Positions 23,690 to 37,200 of a stretch of DNA of 64,000 nucleotides are shown here, piece after piece (the stretch's first letter is position 1; each line of letters opens with the position of its first letter). Origin of the DNA: Camarhynchus parvulus (Eukaryota; Chordata; Aves; Passeriformes; Thraupidae); the NCBI RefSeq assembly GCF_901933205.1, contig NC_044571.1, positions 8,037,420-8,101,419 on the forward strand, given 5' to 3'. Both the position numbers and the translations under genes were made by a program. The notes below the pieces were generated by a model, which was given only the letters and a program-made list of their open reading frames with translations, ran no database searches and was not told the DNA's origin.

Positions 23690-24165
23690 GTGGCTAGAGA
23701 AGGGGCCCTGCAGATGTAGGGCAGCACTTTTCTGGACAAAACTCCTTGTTATGGCTCCTGGAGATAAGCCCAACACAGTGCAAGCACAGCAATGAAGTTG
23801 TGGACTGTAGGGGAGATCGAGACCACTGAAGACCCCAAAGCCTCTGACTCATTTCCAGAAAGGTCTGTAGGAATGGGCAGCAATAATTAATTTTCATGGA
23901 AAGCTATAAACTTCTCTCCAGGGCAGAGAAAACTTGCCTATGAATAGGTATCCCCCAAAGCCCAGTGCACTTGCTCTGCACCTGCATCCCAGGACCCTGG
24001 ACACCACAGCTAGATCAACACTGGAGCAAGGACTGGTGATCTCTTGTCCTCTCTTTTCTTTCTCTCTCTCCCTCTTTAATTCATCTCTCTTTCTCTCTTC
24101 CCTTTCACCTTATCCCTTAATCCAAAACCCATTGCTTATACTAGGAGGTCTGGGACTAACACACC
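23690..24165 (+). mobile_element. Possible LTR-type fragment with pyrimidine tract
   Basis: This stretch has the look of an avian LTR end: AACTCCTTGTTATGGCTCCT, CCTATGAATAGGTATCCCCC, a long CT-rich run (24045-24115) and CCTTATCCCTTAATCC followed by AAAACCCATTGCTTATA. I could not define TG/CA ends or a target duplication, so family and borders are uncertain. It may be an old LTR lying beside family A copy 1. Confidence 0.4.
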
Positions 24166-24174
24166 AATTTCCAT

Positions 24175-27100
24175 GCCAAGTGTGTGGTTTGCTAAAAAGA
24201 CTTGGTAACCTTTTGCAAGAACCTCTGACTTACATCATTCCATTCGACCACAAGCATCTACAAATCTTGGGTGCTCCCTTCCTGTTAAGGGAGGAACATC
24301 AAAACAAGGAACCACTAATTTTTGGTCGGAACTGGGATGAAACTGGAATTTGCTGTTTCCTTCCACATCAACATAGAATTTAGATCATTCTAGCCCACTT
24401 TTTTGAGCTTACATGGTTTTGTAAGAGGTAAGAAGGCAATTCCTACAATTTACTAGCTTATTATGAGGGAACTTGCCTTCAGTAGTGCCAGGCTACATCT
24501 TACAGACAATCTGCAAAACCTCATAAGCTGCACTGTGAGGAGATTAGCACACTTTAGCTGACAACACTTGAGGTATCTCTGTTCCTAATTCTTCTTAAAG
24601 ACTGGAGCTGGTACTTTAGTCATCCAAAAGTTAAAAGAAGGGCAGGAGCAGTATCTCCTTTCTGGATGCAAGAGCAATACCAAGAATATGATCCCTTCTC
24701 TGGCACAACTGCTTAATATTAACATCAAAACCCAGCTTGAGCCTGTAGGTGTAGGCCTGCCAGCCACTTGTCATACAGTGAGTGGGGGAGTGACTCTCCA
24801 GCAGGTCGGAAACTCAGCAATAACTACCTGTGTCTGTACTCAAACACAGCTGTGACAGCAGGGCAGGGCTTTGGCTTCATTTCACTGAAGGGTAGAGCTA
24901 ATTTACTCTTTCTCCATAGCTATTAGGTTTAGGAGTTGGCTTCTGAAATTTGCCTTCATCACTTCTCCAACTGAGAAGGACAAAGGTGGTCTTTTACACT
25001 TTTGGTTAATGAGCCCTCTCTGCTATGACCTTTTGTGTTTTGCAGCCCCACAAACCTAATATCCTGTTGTGACTACTCAGCCTTTCTGGAAATGCACTTC
25101 TTCTTCCAGTTTGAGAAGATTTAGGATGTGGTGAGAAAGAGTGAGAGTTAAATTTTACATTCTTCCCCCTATGGTTGAAGAGATTTAATTGAAGTTCACC
25201 CAGGGGAGAAGTCACTGCCAGCAGATAAACACCTTAGCTTGCTGTTTCTACTAAAACGGTTAACAATGGAGTAGTTAAGACTTAAAATATAATTTGTTGC
25301 CATTAAGCTTTTATGTTATCTTCATCCTGAGCTCAATAGAAGCTCCTGTTGAAGGGTCCAGGTGCTTTAGATATGTTCTGTATTTTGAAGGTAATCGTTG
25401 CAACCATTAGTGTGAAGATTGCTGAGCTAAGCTGAGAGCGTCTTGCTTTTGAGAGGGATGGTGGCGTCTGTATTCTCCCACGACTTTGGTTATCCCCCAA
25501 ACCTCTGTATTGCATGGGCTGTGGGTCTCCTCTCAGCTTACTGAAAAAAGCTGAGGCTGGAAGAGTCACTGCTTGGTGATGACAGCTCTGTGAGCCAGGT
25601 CATGGTGTGGCTGTAGGAGCTTTGATGTAGCGAGGCAGGAGCTGCTGGCTGGAGGTGGATCTGCCTCAGCACTGGTGCAGATTCATACCTGAATTAAGTG
25701 ATGATGCATCCATGGCTTTGAGCCAGATTTTCTTCTCTATGCCCTTCAAATTAGACTTCCAAATGAGACAGCCAAATACAAAAATACTGACCATTGTCCT
25801 GTTAATCACACTTTCTGTAGTGGCAGTGCCAGTTCCACTCACACACAGTTGTGCTGTCTCCTGGGTCTCATTTGTTACTGATACTTGCTGTGGGAGGACA
25901 TCACGTGCTTGAGAGCTGAAGGGATGGCATTATAATAGTTACCATCTGTAAAGGCCAATGAGGGAACTTCAGCGAGATAGGAGGATGTTTTTGGCAATAT
26001 ACCACATGAGAAAATGACCCTTTTCCCATTGCATCTTTCCTTGTGGAATTGAAACCACACTGTAGCTGCATACACCTTTGGAAGGATGCAGCATTTCAGT
26101 TGCAAGCTACAGAACGGCTTTTTCTTTGTCTCATTTAACAATTTCTCTAAGTATGTTTTTGGTGCTTGCTTTGGGTACCTTCCCTAGTGGTCTCTCAAAC
26201 TGATTATAGACTTGCTCAGCTGATTTCCATCTCAGGGTTTTCTGTCTGTCATTGGCTTATTGGAGAGCTGTTGTCAGATTTAAAACAACCATTGTAAGGG
26301 TCCCCTGTGTTAAAAAAAAAAATCTGTTAATAAAGTGAAAGAAAGAAACTGCTCAAAGGGGCTCTGAGCTGTGGGTGAGGAAACAGCCTGAGCAGTGGAA
26401 AATGCAGGGCTTTGTCTGAGCAGTTGTGTAAAAGGGCTCTCCAAACCAGCATGGACTTGGGATAAGACAGATAACCTCAGTGGGGTTGAATGGAGTTTAC
26501 CTTTCAGTGGCTTGAAATGAAATACAAAGGTGATGCATGAAATGTATTGTTCTCATAAGCTCTATGAAATGTCAAACAAAAATGTCTTTCATATAATGGC
26601 ACCACAGAAGTTGAGAATCATGCAGGAAGGAATAGAGCATTGAAGTAAACAATTTGGTTTCTGAAACTATTGGAATGGAAAAGAAAATGTTGTAACCTGG
26701 AATACTGAGGGAAGGGATTATAAAAGAAAACAACCAGAAAAGCCGTACAACCTACTTGGTGTGTGGGTAAAAGATGCTTTATGTTGACATCTCTGATTAA
26801 ATTTTCCTTTTTCTATTTCTTAAAAAACCAAACAAATCCAAACAAAATTAAAAACTACAGTAAGACCTAGGAAAACAAGAACCTTGCTGATAGAAACTTA
26901 CTTTTTTGGGGACCTTACTCCTATTTTTATGTATACTTACCCTGGATCTGAGACTCAGTTGAACATTTGCAAAATTCAGTGTCTTTTTTTTTTCTTGAAT
27001 CTCTGTACCATCCTTACTTGGAGCACATTAAAAATATTCACCTCTTTATAAACCATTTGAAATATAAATGAAACCTAAAGAAATGCTCCATCCAGTAGAA

Positions 27101-30100
27101 ATAGGGTAGAAATGTCATCAGACCCTTGCAGTATTTCCCTGAAGCATCTCAGCTTCTCGCTCCTGCTCACCCCAGCCAGTCAGCCTTGCCTAAGAATCAG
27201 AAAAAGCACTTTCTCTTGACATTGAACAAGGAACTTTGTTCAATTAAAGGTTGCCTCCAAAACTACACTGTCTCTTTCTCTGGAAGGCTTCTGCCAAGAA
27301 CATTCTTGAGTCAATAAACACAACATTCCAGCATAGTGATGCTGCAGTGGCACTGCATGGCACTCTTCTGAATCTGGCTCTTAGAAAGGGACATTGTAGT
27401 GGGAATAAATCGTGGTACTTGTCCCAAACACAAGAGCTCATAAAATTCTTGCTAAGATGTCTTAGGTTAATGCTCTGGAACACTGCAGTGATTTTTAAAA
27501 GCTGTTGTGGTGTTAGTTAATCTGCAAATTACTTGTTCTGAGATGGCATTTTTGTAAAACTTATGTAATAAAAATTAAATAATGATAATGTTTTTTAAAG
27601 GAGAGGTATTAAAAGTGGCTTATTCTGCAGACCAAAGCAATAATATGTTGGGCAGCATCAAAGCATTAAACAAGATGGTTTGCATCATTAACACTAAATG
27701 AAATGGCTTAACAAGTCAATAAATGATGAGAATAAACCCAAGTTATCACACAATACAGTGTGTTTTAAAGTGCCAGAAACAAATTTTCTGAAGCAAATAA
27801 TTTTCCAATAAAACTAGATGGAATTTAAAGGAACATGTTTTTCTAATTGTTGAAAGCATGATCAGTTAAATACTATTTTGCATATTCAGTGTACTGTGTG
27901 TATGGTCTTCATAACATCCTAGTGAAGCAGAAAGGAAGAGGGAGCAGTGCTTTATTTTGTAAATCAGGCAAATAAAGAAATTACATCAGGAAGACCAGAA
28001 AAAAAATTGCCTCTTTCTGAAGTCCATATGGTGGTTAAATCTTTAAGTGCTGTTTTTCCTTTATTTTCTGTGTCTGCAGAAGGCCATTACATTCTGCATT
28101 TCATAAAGAAAGCTATGAACAGAACAGTGCTTGTTAAAGTGGGGGGCATTTTGGAACCTATAGTGTTCCACTGTGGAAATTTTAGGTTTTGCAGTTTTGC
28201 CTGGGGTAAGGGTGGGAGATATTTGCTGTTGGCTGGTTGTGACCTGTGGCTAATTTTGTGCTGTGGGATTCTTTTAATTTTTAGGCAAGGAAAGTGGTAA
28301 TGGGGCTAGAAGGTGTCTTTGACCCTCAGCAAGGAAAAGCCCATCCCTGGGCTGACAGGAGGCTGGTCAGATTAACATTCTTCTCATTTCTGCTTCTTAT
28401 CTGCATGCATAGCTACAGTCCTGGGAGCTAAATATTTTTCACATCCAAAATTTATTACTCTTGGTCTGGAAGATAATTTTCCCTGTGCTGCTAAAGAGTA
28501 CAGGATGGCACAGATGAACCTGAGAGATTTTATCAGACTCATTACTGCAGAACCTGCACACGGCGTTCTCAGACACTGAGAATATATCTCACTGTACTAA
28601 TTCTGTCCTTTTGACATTCTAGTGCTTTTAAAACAAGCCCCTCACATATGTGAAGCTCAACCAAATTCAGCCATGGCAGTGCCAGGCCCTCTCCAGTGAT
28701 TTCAGTAGGTTATATTTAGGATTTGACTGCTATATAGCGTTCTCTCTTCCAAACTCTGATCAAGGAAAACCCTTGTACAATTATGAGCATCTATTAAAGT
28801 CCATGGTGTAACCGCAACATCTTCTTCAGAAGCAAGAGGGTGGAGAATATTTTTTTTTTTAACCAATGTAATTTTCTGAGGGGAAAAAATAATTATTTTG
28901 GCCTAGTCCTAGAAGAGAAAAATGAGAATAGATTTGGTATGGTGATTTCTTGGATCAAGTTAGAAATAACTTCATGCAAAGAAGTACCTGAAAAGACTCT
29001 TGGGAATTTTGTGGATTGTACTTGCCTGGGGTTAATTTTTTGTTTTGTATTTAACTTTACATTAAGTACCCACTTAATGTTTTGCTGAACCGGTGCTCCC
29101 ATCAGATATTTCTCTCACAGCACATTACATTGAAAGGAATTTTGGGATAAACCCCTCATAATTCCCAAAACTCCTCCAAGCCCTGTTCTTACATGATTTG
29201 ACTGATTTTGGTTGTTCATCACTTCCTTTTCACAGCAAGCCCCACCCTCCTTTACCGCTGGCCAGACAATGCTCCAGAGTCCTTTCCCCTGACAGAAACA
29301 GGACTTGGAAAATAATGAGGGAAAATTCTGCTCTCCCTCTAGCTGCTGTGGAGTGGGGAATGAGCTGTTCCAGTTCTCTACTGGGAGATGACTTTATCAG
29401 AAATCCAGTACCAATGGGGAGACTTTGGAGTTATTTCTCTTGCTGCAGTGGAAATCCCTGTGGTGGGGGTGACTTTCTTGTCAGAGGAGTCCCAATAGAA
29501 ATTGCCTGTTTCTTATGGATGGGTTCAGACCATAAATGTTTTTTCTTCCTAAATAAATGTTTCTTCTTTCTCTGAACTGTCATCATCATGGCAAGCACTT
29601 TTTCCCTCTTCACTTGCAAGGTGAGGCTGCAGTCTTTCTCTGAGGGGCCAAAGAGCAGCAGAGATGGATCTGGACAAGGCTGGGGGCTTGTCTGTGCTAG
29701 ATGCTCCTTGCAGCAGAGTGTAGTGATGATTCTGTAAGGTTACAGATGCAAGCAGCAAAGTCTCAAATTAGTAGAGAGGGCTAGAAGCAAAATTAAAGCT
29801 AAGATGAAAAATAAAGATTTAGAAAAGAGTGTCACACATGAAATTTGGCCATTGATTGTGTTTTAATATTTTTAATTGATGTTTTCTCAAAGATACATCA
29901 GACACTACCAACCCCTGCAGCTATGGCATTTTTTTTCTCATTACAGGGGGAGCTTTGAGTCAGGCCCTAAAGGTTTGAACCTGCTCTTGCTTGTCTTTTA
30001 AAAAATGATGGATCAGTTGTCAAGATGAAGAACAAAACAACTGGGACTTCTGGAGATCCCTTTGCATCCTGAGTTAATCTTGCAGAGGTGCTCAGCTCCT

Positions 30101-33100
30101 GCTGGTGCCTGCCCATTGTGGTCGATGCTTTCATTGCAGTGTCTGCGCTCTCTTCATATTTTGGTGATTTGTTGAGTGCAGTTGAGCTTGATTTTGTAAA
30201 TGCTTTTAGGATCTTGGAGCATTGTTGGACAGCCTTCAACAGCATGTATGTGACAGCATGAGCATCTGGAGGGTTTGTGTACAGATAAAGCATCTGCGGT
30301 GTTGGGAAATCACTGCAGTGTTTTTGCCAAGCTGAAGTTGAAATGTCCATGTCTAATTGAATGGCAGCTTTTGAATCACAGACTGAAACTTTCTGTGCTA
30401 CAAACACACACATGGATCTTATGGCAGAAAGATTAGTTTCCAAATCAACACAGGGAAATTATGCAGCTAACTCCCTAACACAATTAGAGAATACTAAAGG
30501 CAAGTGAAAACAAAAGTCATTTTTAAAGCTAACAAAATAATCACAGGTTGAGGTTTTCCATAGCTGTATAAAATGAAGCCAAGGATCATTTCAGTGCCAG
30601 GTAAAAGTTCCAGTCCATAAAGAGCAGCTGTGTTGTGCTACTTTGCACAAAACAAATAAGCTAGTTAAGTTTTACAGGACATGGTTATACCAGACTCAAC
30701 ATGCCTAACAGAGAAGCTCTACTAAAGAAAAAAAATATATTTTCTTTCCTAAAAGAACTTATGTGTTTCCATGCTTTCAGGAAGATGATTTAAGGGTGGA
30801 TGTCTTCTTGGTTATGCTGTGAGTTCAATGATCTGAGAGACAATCTAAGACTGGAGAGACTGCAACTGCCTGTCAGCTGATGGATGAAGGTGATGTAATT
30901 AAATTCAGGTCATCATAATGTGGAAAGAGTTTCATTGAGATAAATAGTGTCTGCATACCTCAGCCTTGTGGACTGTTGATTATACATCCCCTAAAGTTCT
31001 AATCCAAGCCCTTGTTCTAGCTGAAGCTCTGTGGAGTGACTGAAAAGGCAGTCATACTTTAAAATTAAACACCCTTGGTGAATTAGCAATGTTTTGCCCA
31101 TAAATCATCCATATGAGCTTTCTGCAAAGTTCCTGGCCCTTTCCAGGACCACAAAATATTGAAGTTTGAGCCTGTTTGGTAGAAATGGGGAAGAGTTGCT
31201 GGAACTGCACTTAAAATCTGAGTTTGCTCTAACTTCAGCATTTGCAGTACTGCTGCATTTAGGATGGAAAAAGGGGGAAACTCCATGATCTGTTTGGCTC
31301 TTGTGAGTGCTGAACAACAGTCAGGGCTCATTCTCAAGCTCCTCATTCCTTTTGGGCTGGTCAGTCTGGCAGTGGGGAGCTCTCAACACGCCAAGGGAAA
31401 TTAAATTGGAGATGGAGAAACTCTGCTCTCTTGGCACTTAACTGGCTCCAGACCCTGTCCAGTTCTCACAAGGTCAAGCACTCTGTGATGAGAGAGGCTG
31501 GGCAAGGGCCAGCATCATCCGAGAATCAGCCCAGGCTTACTAGCATCCCATCCCATCCCTTCTCCTGGGCCTAACATGTCTTGGAACAGGGAAAGCCTGG
31601 CCTCCTCCTCAGAATGCTCATGTCACTTCTTCCATGTCCTGGGTTGGCTGAGTCCCTCCCAAGTGAGCAGGCAGGTCAGCTTTGCTCACTGTGAGCCATT
31701 TTCTCTGGGTTTCTCACAGAGAGACTGTGTTTCAGCTGAATTCAAAGCAGCTGGATAGTCAGGAAAAAACATTTCTTCTTGTCCCTTGTGTCTGTCTAGA
31801 TCTGGCAGTCAGTGTTTTAGCACATTATTATCTTTTAATTCCCATAGTTATTGGGCATTGTCCAATTCATAAAATGTAGACTTATTTGGATCTGGGGTAA
31901 ATATGGTGAAAATGTGAAGAAAGACAGATGAGGGGAAAGGTTTTCGTTTTTCCTGAACTGTAGGTGGTTGTTTCAGGTTTGGAATAAGGGTTTCAGTTGA
32001 TTCTTTTGTTAACCAAGTGTTGTGGGGGAAAAAATGAGTTGTGTTGGGCAGTTTCACAGAATTTATTTTATTGCAATTGATGTAAACTTTTAAAGTTATC
32101 GAGAAATAAACAAGTTATCGAGGTATATCAATACTTTTAAAGGTATTGAGAAATAAACAAGATTTAAACTAGGAGATAATACCACTTCCCTCTGTCAAAG
32201 CTCTCTTCCCTGCCCCATCTCCAGTCCCCTCACTGCACACCCCACTTCAGCTCCCTGATGAGACAATGGACATCATTGGACATCACAGGAGAAGGTGGTC
32301 ACTGTGTGTTTTTTCCTTTTCTTTCACTGCTCCTTGTTCCTACTCAAATAGGGAAGAACCTTCCATTGAGGTTCCTCAATGGGCCACAGTCCCCACAGCG
32401 CTGTGCCTGCTCCTGAGACTCCTCACCCCTGCTCCAGCCTTTCCTTTTCCTCTGCCCCTGCTTTGCTGTGGATCAGTCTCCTCTTGTTTCTCCATTTTCT
32501 GGTGTCTCTCTTGCCCCTGCTTGTTCCATGCCAGCTCTGGCATCTCTCTTTCTCTGGCATCTCATCTCTTCTCATTTAGTGACTAACACCTTTCTTAAAT
32601 ATGTTTTTGCAGAGGCCCATATGCTCCTCTCTCTGGTGTGCTCTTGGGGCATCAGTGGGTCCCTGCTGGCTGTTGCAAATCCAGCTGGAAATGTCCCTGT
32701 CCAGCACAGGGCAACCCCTCCTCCCCACCCTGCAGCCTCTTCTCCTGCCAAAACCTTACAGTTATGCCCAATATAGTGAATTGTTCCAATTATTTCTGTA
32801 TTTAATGTGTATTACACAGGTCTCTGTGAGCACATTAATTCTCTTGTCTTCAAGTGCATCTGGCTGTGGTGCTCAGCACCTTTCAGAGTTGAGCCATGAG
32901 TGAAAATTACAATTGTAGCAATTCTAATAATTTATCTTGCATGTACACATACTTAACATACTTTATTTTCTGGCAAAGAAACCTGGGAAGTATCCATAAA
33001 TAAGAGCAAATAAATTAGGATATGTTAAGCAGTTTAACACAAATGTGAGTATTTTTGAGGTTTGGGGAAGTATGGCTAATTTTCAACATTAATTTTTCGC

Positions 33101-34015
33101 AGTCCTTTAACTTCTGCATCTGTTCAGGAATTTCAAAGGCAATGAGCATCCCTGACTTTTCTAATTTAAACAACAATAAGAAATGTATCATATGAGTATA
33201 TGTTATTACACACATATGAAAGACCAGTTTATAAGGTGGAACTCTGGGTTATTTGATCAAATCAGATTTGAATCTCTCTGTTGAACACAAGCCAAATTGC
33301 TAGGTCCATATGTAAACAAATACCTAAACTATTTCTGGGGGATGAGGTACCTGGATGCCAGACATACATTTAGCAAACCTTGTGACCTGCTCTCCTCTCC
33401 AGTTGCTGAAAGTCTGTTTGTAAGTTCCAGTGATCATCTCTGGTGTCCTCTTTTCTCCCAGCCACTTTATGTTTGCAGTCTGGGGCATGGCTGTACATGA
33501 CAAGGGAAAACAAGTTTTTGAGACCTTAATGGAGGCAAAAAGTCATAAGCTATGTGTGTGCCCCACGTGCTCTTTATTTTACAGCTCTATATTTCAAAGC
33601 TTTTATCTTTTATTGTTCCAAGGTGGGCATAAAAAGTTAGACCTGCAGAAGGGCATAAGCCACCACAAGACACTTTAGGTGATTAAGTCTGATATTTAGA
33701 GCCTCAGCCAGAAACTTACTGAAAAGAGGCAGTGTTACCAGTGCATCACTCCTGCACATGGCACTGGTGTTCACCTCACTGTCCCTGTCTGTGTGGGCTG
33801 CCAGGGGACAGCAGGCACCCCAGGCAGTCACCAAACCACTGCTCCCTTCCCTGGACATCACCCTTGGAAGAACCAGCTTGATAATTCCATAACTCTTGAG
33901 TTACCTGGCACTAGCTCACAGCATTATCTGTGCCAGTGAAAAGTGGAGTTCAGCACCTGCCAGAATTCCTGAATGTTATCACCTGAGCAGTCTAAATCCT
34001 CAAATCATTTACCTT
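24175..34015. other. Gene-empty intergenic block
   Basis: No exon with recognisable peptide and no clear transposable element. The longest frame (158 codons, minus, 29967-30443) has no domain I recognise. A 47-bp two-copy tandem repeat with a shared AAATAAACAAG end lies at 32086-32161. A short A-run lies at about 26310-26320. Confidence 0.45.
32086..32161 (+). repeat. Two-copy 47-bp tandem repeat
   Basis: ACTTTTAAAG followed by TTATCGAGAAATAAACAAG at 32086-32114, and a diverged second copy at 32133-32161 with TATTGAGAAATAAACAAG, 47 bp apart. AT-rich, no known function. Confidence 0.6.
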
Positions 34016-34020
34016 AGAAA

Positions 34021-34080
34021 TAGAATAGAATAGAATAGAATAGAATAGAATAGAATAGAATAGAATAGAATAGAATAGAA
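34021..34080 (+). repeat. (TAGAA)12 microsatellite
   Basis: Twelve perfect tandem copies of the pentanucleotide TAGAA, 60 bp, just before a CR1 3' tail. Such a perfect array is likely to vary in length between individuals. Confidence 0.98.
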
Positions 34081-34140
34081 TATATGCGAATACCCGGGGG
34101 GATTAAATTCCTATAGATAAAACTCCTGTCTCTGCTAGTT

Positions 34141-34206
34141 GAAGAGGGGTTGGATTACCTTTAAAGGTACTTTCCAACCCAAACCATTCTATGAGTCTGT
34201 GATTTC
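34141..34206 (+). mobile_element. CR1 3' tail fragment
   Basis: Only the last 65 bp or so of a CR1 copy remain, with GGGGTTGGATTACC and the conserved TTTCCAACCCAAACCATTCT end. It lies 60 bp after a (TAGAA) microsatellite. Confidence 0.75.
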
Positions 34207-37200
34207 ATATCTGCTGTGGTGGAGGCAGTTGCATGCAAAGCTAGCACAGCTCTATTGTCCCAAAATAGCCCTATCCATGCTGTTATTTATTTTAGGAACA
34301 CATATGGCCTCTCTTTCTTTAGCATCTCATCATCTCACAGTCCCTGTGAGACTTCTTTGCTATTGTCTCCCATTTTGCACATGGGATATTGAGACACAAA
34401 GATGGGGTGACTTAAAATAGTGTGAGGCACTTAGCATTCCCAAGGAGGAGTTCTGCAGATAATACAAGTACGGCTCTTGTGCCTGTGGTAGGATAAGGAA
34501 TGGATCCTGACCTTCCCAAATCTGAACTTGCTGCTTAATTGCTTGACCACACTTTTCTGGGACAAGCCATTCTTTCATTTTAAACAAACATTATGGCTAG
34601 CTAGCAGACACCTTCTGAGAGATTTTCATCTGTAGGAACAAAATCAGCTTTAACAGATTTATCGCAGGAAAAGCATCCTAGTTGCCCTGGTTAATTCCAC
34701 TGTAGAGAGTAACAGACCCTTCCTGATGAGGAATAAATGGGGAAATCATTCCTCCCCACTCCACATACATTTGCAGATGAATCCATAGAAACATTTAAAC
34801 TCCAGATGAAAATCCTTGATCCCATCTTGGGCCTCCCATCAGTGGAGTGTCAGCTCCAAAAATGGTGTTCTGCCTTAGGCAATCTGACTTGGGGAGCTAT
34901 AGACCTAATGAAGCACAGGACCAGCCAGAATTTCTGACCTCTGCTTCCCCTTCCTTCGAGGTCCAAGGGGCCCCTGAGCTCTTGCAGAGCTCTCTGCCCC
35001 ATGTCCCATTCCTTTCCTAGCAGGACAGCTGCAGAGCACTCCATGGAGCAGGACCCCTGTGCCTGCACTTTCCTGTTAGCTTTCCATGAGAAAAGTGCAG
35101 CTCTGGTGGGCAAGCGCTGGCCAGGGGCCTGGTGCTCTAATTCCCTCCCTCTGTGCACCAGGGATCTGGCCTGCAGCCACATTCTCACAGTCCCCAGGCA
35201 AGGGAGGGCTACTGGCCTGGGAGAAAACGCTGGCCACAGACCTGGCTTTCATAGATGGCTTTTCTATGGGAGAAAATCACTTGCAGCCAGGTCAGTCTTA
35301 TTCTGAATTAAAAATAAGACCTAGAAAGCACAGACTTATTTATTTACAAATAGTCTCAAATAGAATCCTCTGGATATGTGTAGCACTCCCATCTCTGTAT
35401 CAGAAAGCACTTTGTAAAGCATTGAATTAATTAAGCCTAAGAAACACTCCAGGGATACAGAAGTATTATTACCCATATTTTAAAGATGAGGAAATGGAGA
35501 CAGTAAGAGGATAAGGGACTGGTGTGTGAATGCAGGCTGAGTCATTTGTAAACTCAGAAATTAAACTTAAACTCAAGTTTTTATATCCTTTCCCTCTTGC
35601 AACTAGAATTGGCTGGAAAATGGCAAATTTCACCAATGACTACATATACCACTTTCTATTATAAATAAATTAAATTAGAACACTTTATAGACGAGAATAT
35701 ACCTAAAATTTTCTGTTACAATCTCCACAAAGATCATTCAGTTCTTTGATATCCATAAATCTGAAGTGCATGTTCTTGTCTAGGCAGTGAGAAGAGAGTT
35801 AAGCTACAACTTCCCCTGGTTCTAAATAATAACACCATGTTTCTCATAATAAAAGCAAACCAGATAAAAGTTTATGTAGGTCCAGGAAATTCAATTAACA
35901 CCTGTCTGGGGTGAATATAAGAACAATGGATGCTTATTTCCTCTTATACCTTCAATTTCTAACTTGCTTCCCAAGAGGTACCTTCTCCTAATGACTTTCC
36001 TTGCTCATGTTTCAAGAATTACACTAAGCTCTTTTTGGCTTGCTTATCATTGCTCATAGTAAAAATCCCCAGGGGCATATTAATTAAAGATAGAAAATAG
36101 AAGTAAGTTTCCAGTTATCCCAGTTGGGAGGTTCTGGAAAAGTGTCCCAGGAAGAGTGGTGGTGGCAAACAATTTTGTTTAATATTAGACTATGCTTGGT
36201 AATTTTATGGAAGAGATTTTGTGATGTAGTTTCTATGATAAAGAACCTCAAATTCAATGACCCATGAGATCTTTTTTTCTCCAATGATGTTAACAGAAAA
36301 TGTTGTTGATAAAGCAGGACTTGGGATAGGAGTTAACTCCTTTTCAGGGTTTTTTCAGGTGTTTTGAGGTGTGGTGGTGAGCAACTGCTCTCATCTGTAA
36401 AGACAAATACATCTGAACCAAGGTCAGGTCCTGAATTCTGGCTCTGAGTTTCCTGGCACTGCCTTGGCTAAGTGTGGAGGGCAGATATGGAATCTCCCCT
36501 CCCTCCCTGAGCCCTGCCTGAGTCCTGGCTTCCATGAGCAATGGGGCAGGGACTCATTCATGGTGGTCTCCAAGAGGTCCGTGGGAGCAGCTGTGGGATC
36601 ACAGTGTGATGGTTTGGAGCATGAGGAACAAGAAAATACCATTTTTGCACAGTCTCTGTTCTGTACTGCTTCTACACTTGAAGAGTTCTCAGTTTTTTGA
36701 AACCCACAGAGAGCACCAGTCAGATTAACACTCAGGGCATGAGCAATGTATGTGGTGGTGAAGTTATGTTCAGTATCCAAAAGCAAAACTTAATATTAAA
36801 GAGAACAGTGTAAGGACCAATGATGTTTGAATTTTCAAATCCCCCTTTTTTAGAATTTTTAGATCCCCCTTTTCATTTTGTTAATTAATTGAAGTCCTTC
36901 TGCTAATGTGTATATAGAAATAAACCAATTATCAAAATAAAGATTAGGAGATTATTACCTGTTTTAACATAAGTGCTGAAAGTACTGATTTCAGCTAAAA
37001 ACACTGCTACTCTCCTCACCTTCATTACCTTTGTTCATTTGACTTAGCCTAATGTTAGAATGAAGTTGGTCCATGCATGTGACATCATTCTATAATCAGA
37101 TTTTTACTGCTTTAAAATTAATTTCAGTTAAATGTTAGAAAAAAAAAGCTTTTTAGTGTCATCTTTAACTGTGGAAGTATTTCATTCGTGTTGAACTCGA

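Noticed and set aside
24045..24115. CT-rich run as a polypyrimidine tract of a splice acceptor
   Set aside because: No AG followed by a coding-like frame with recognisable protein. Better explained as low-complexity or LTR-related sequence.
29967..30443. 158-codon minus-strand frame as a gene
   Set aside because: No domain, signal or splice context recognised. Length is within reach of chance for the window. Left as unassigned.
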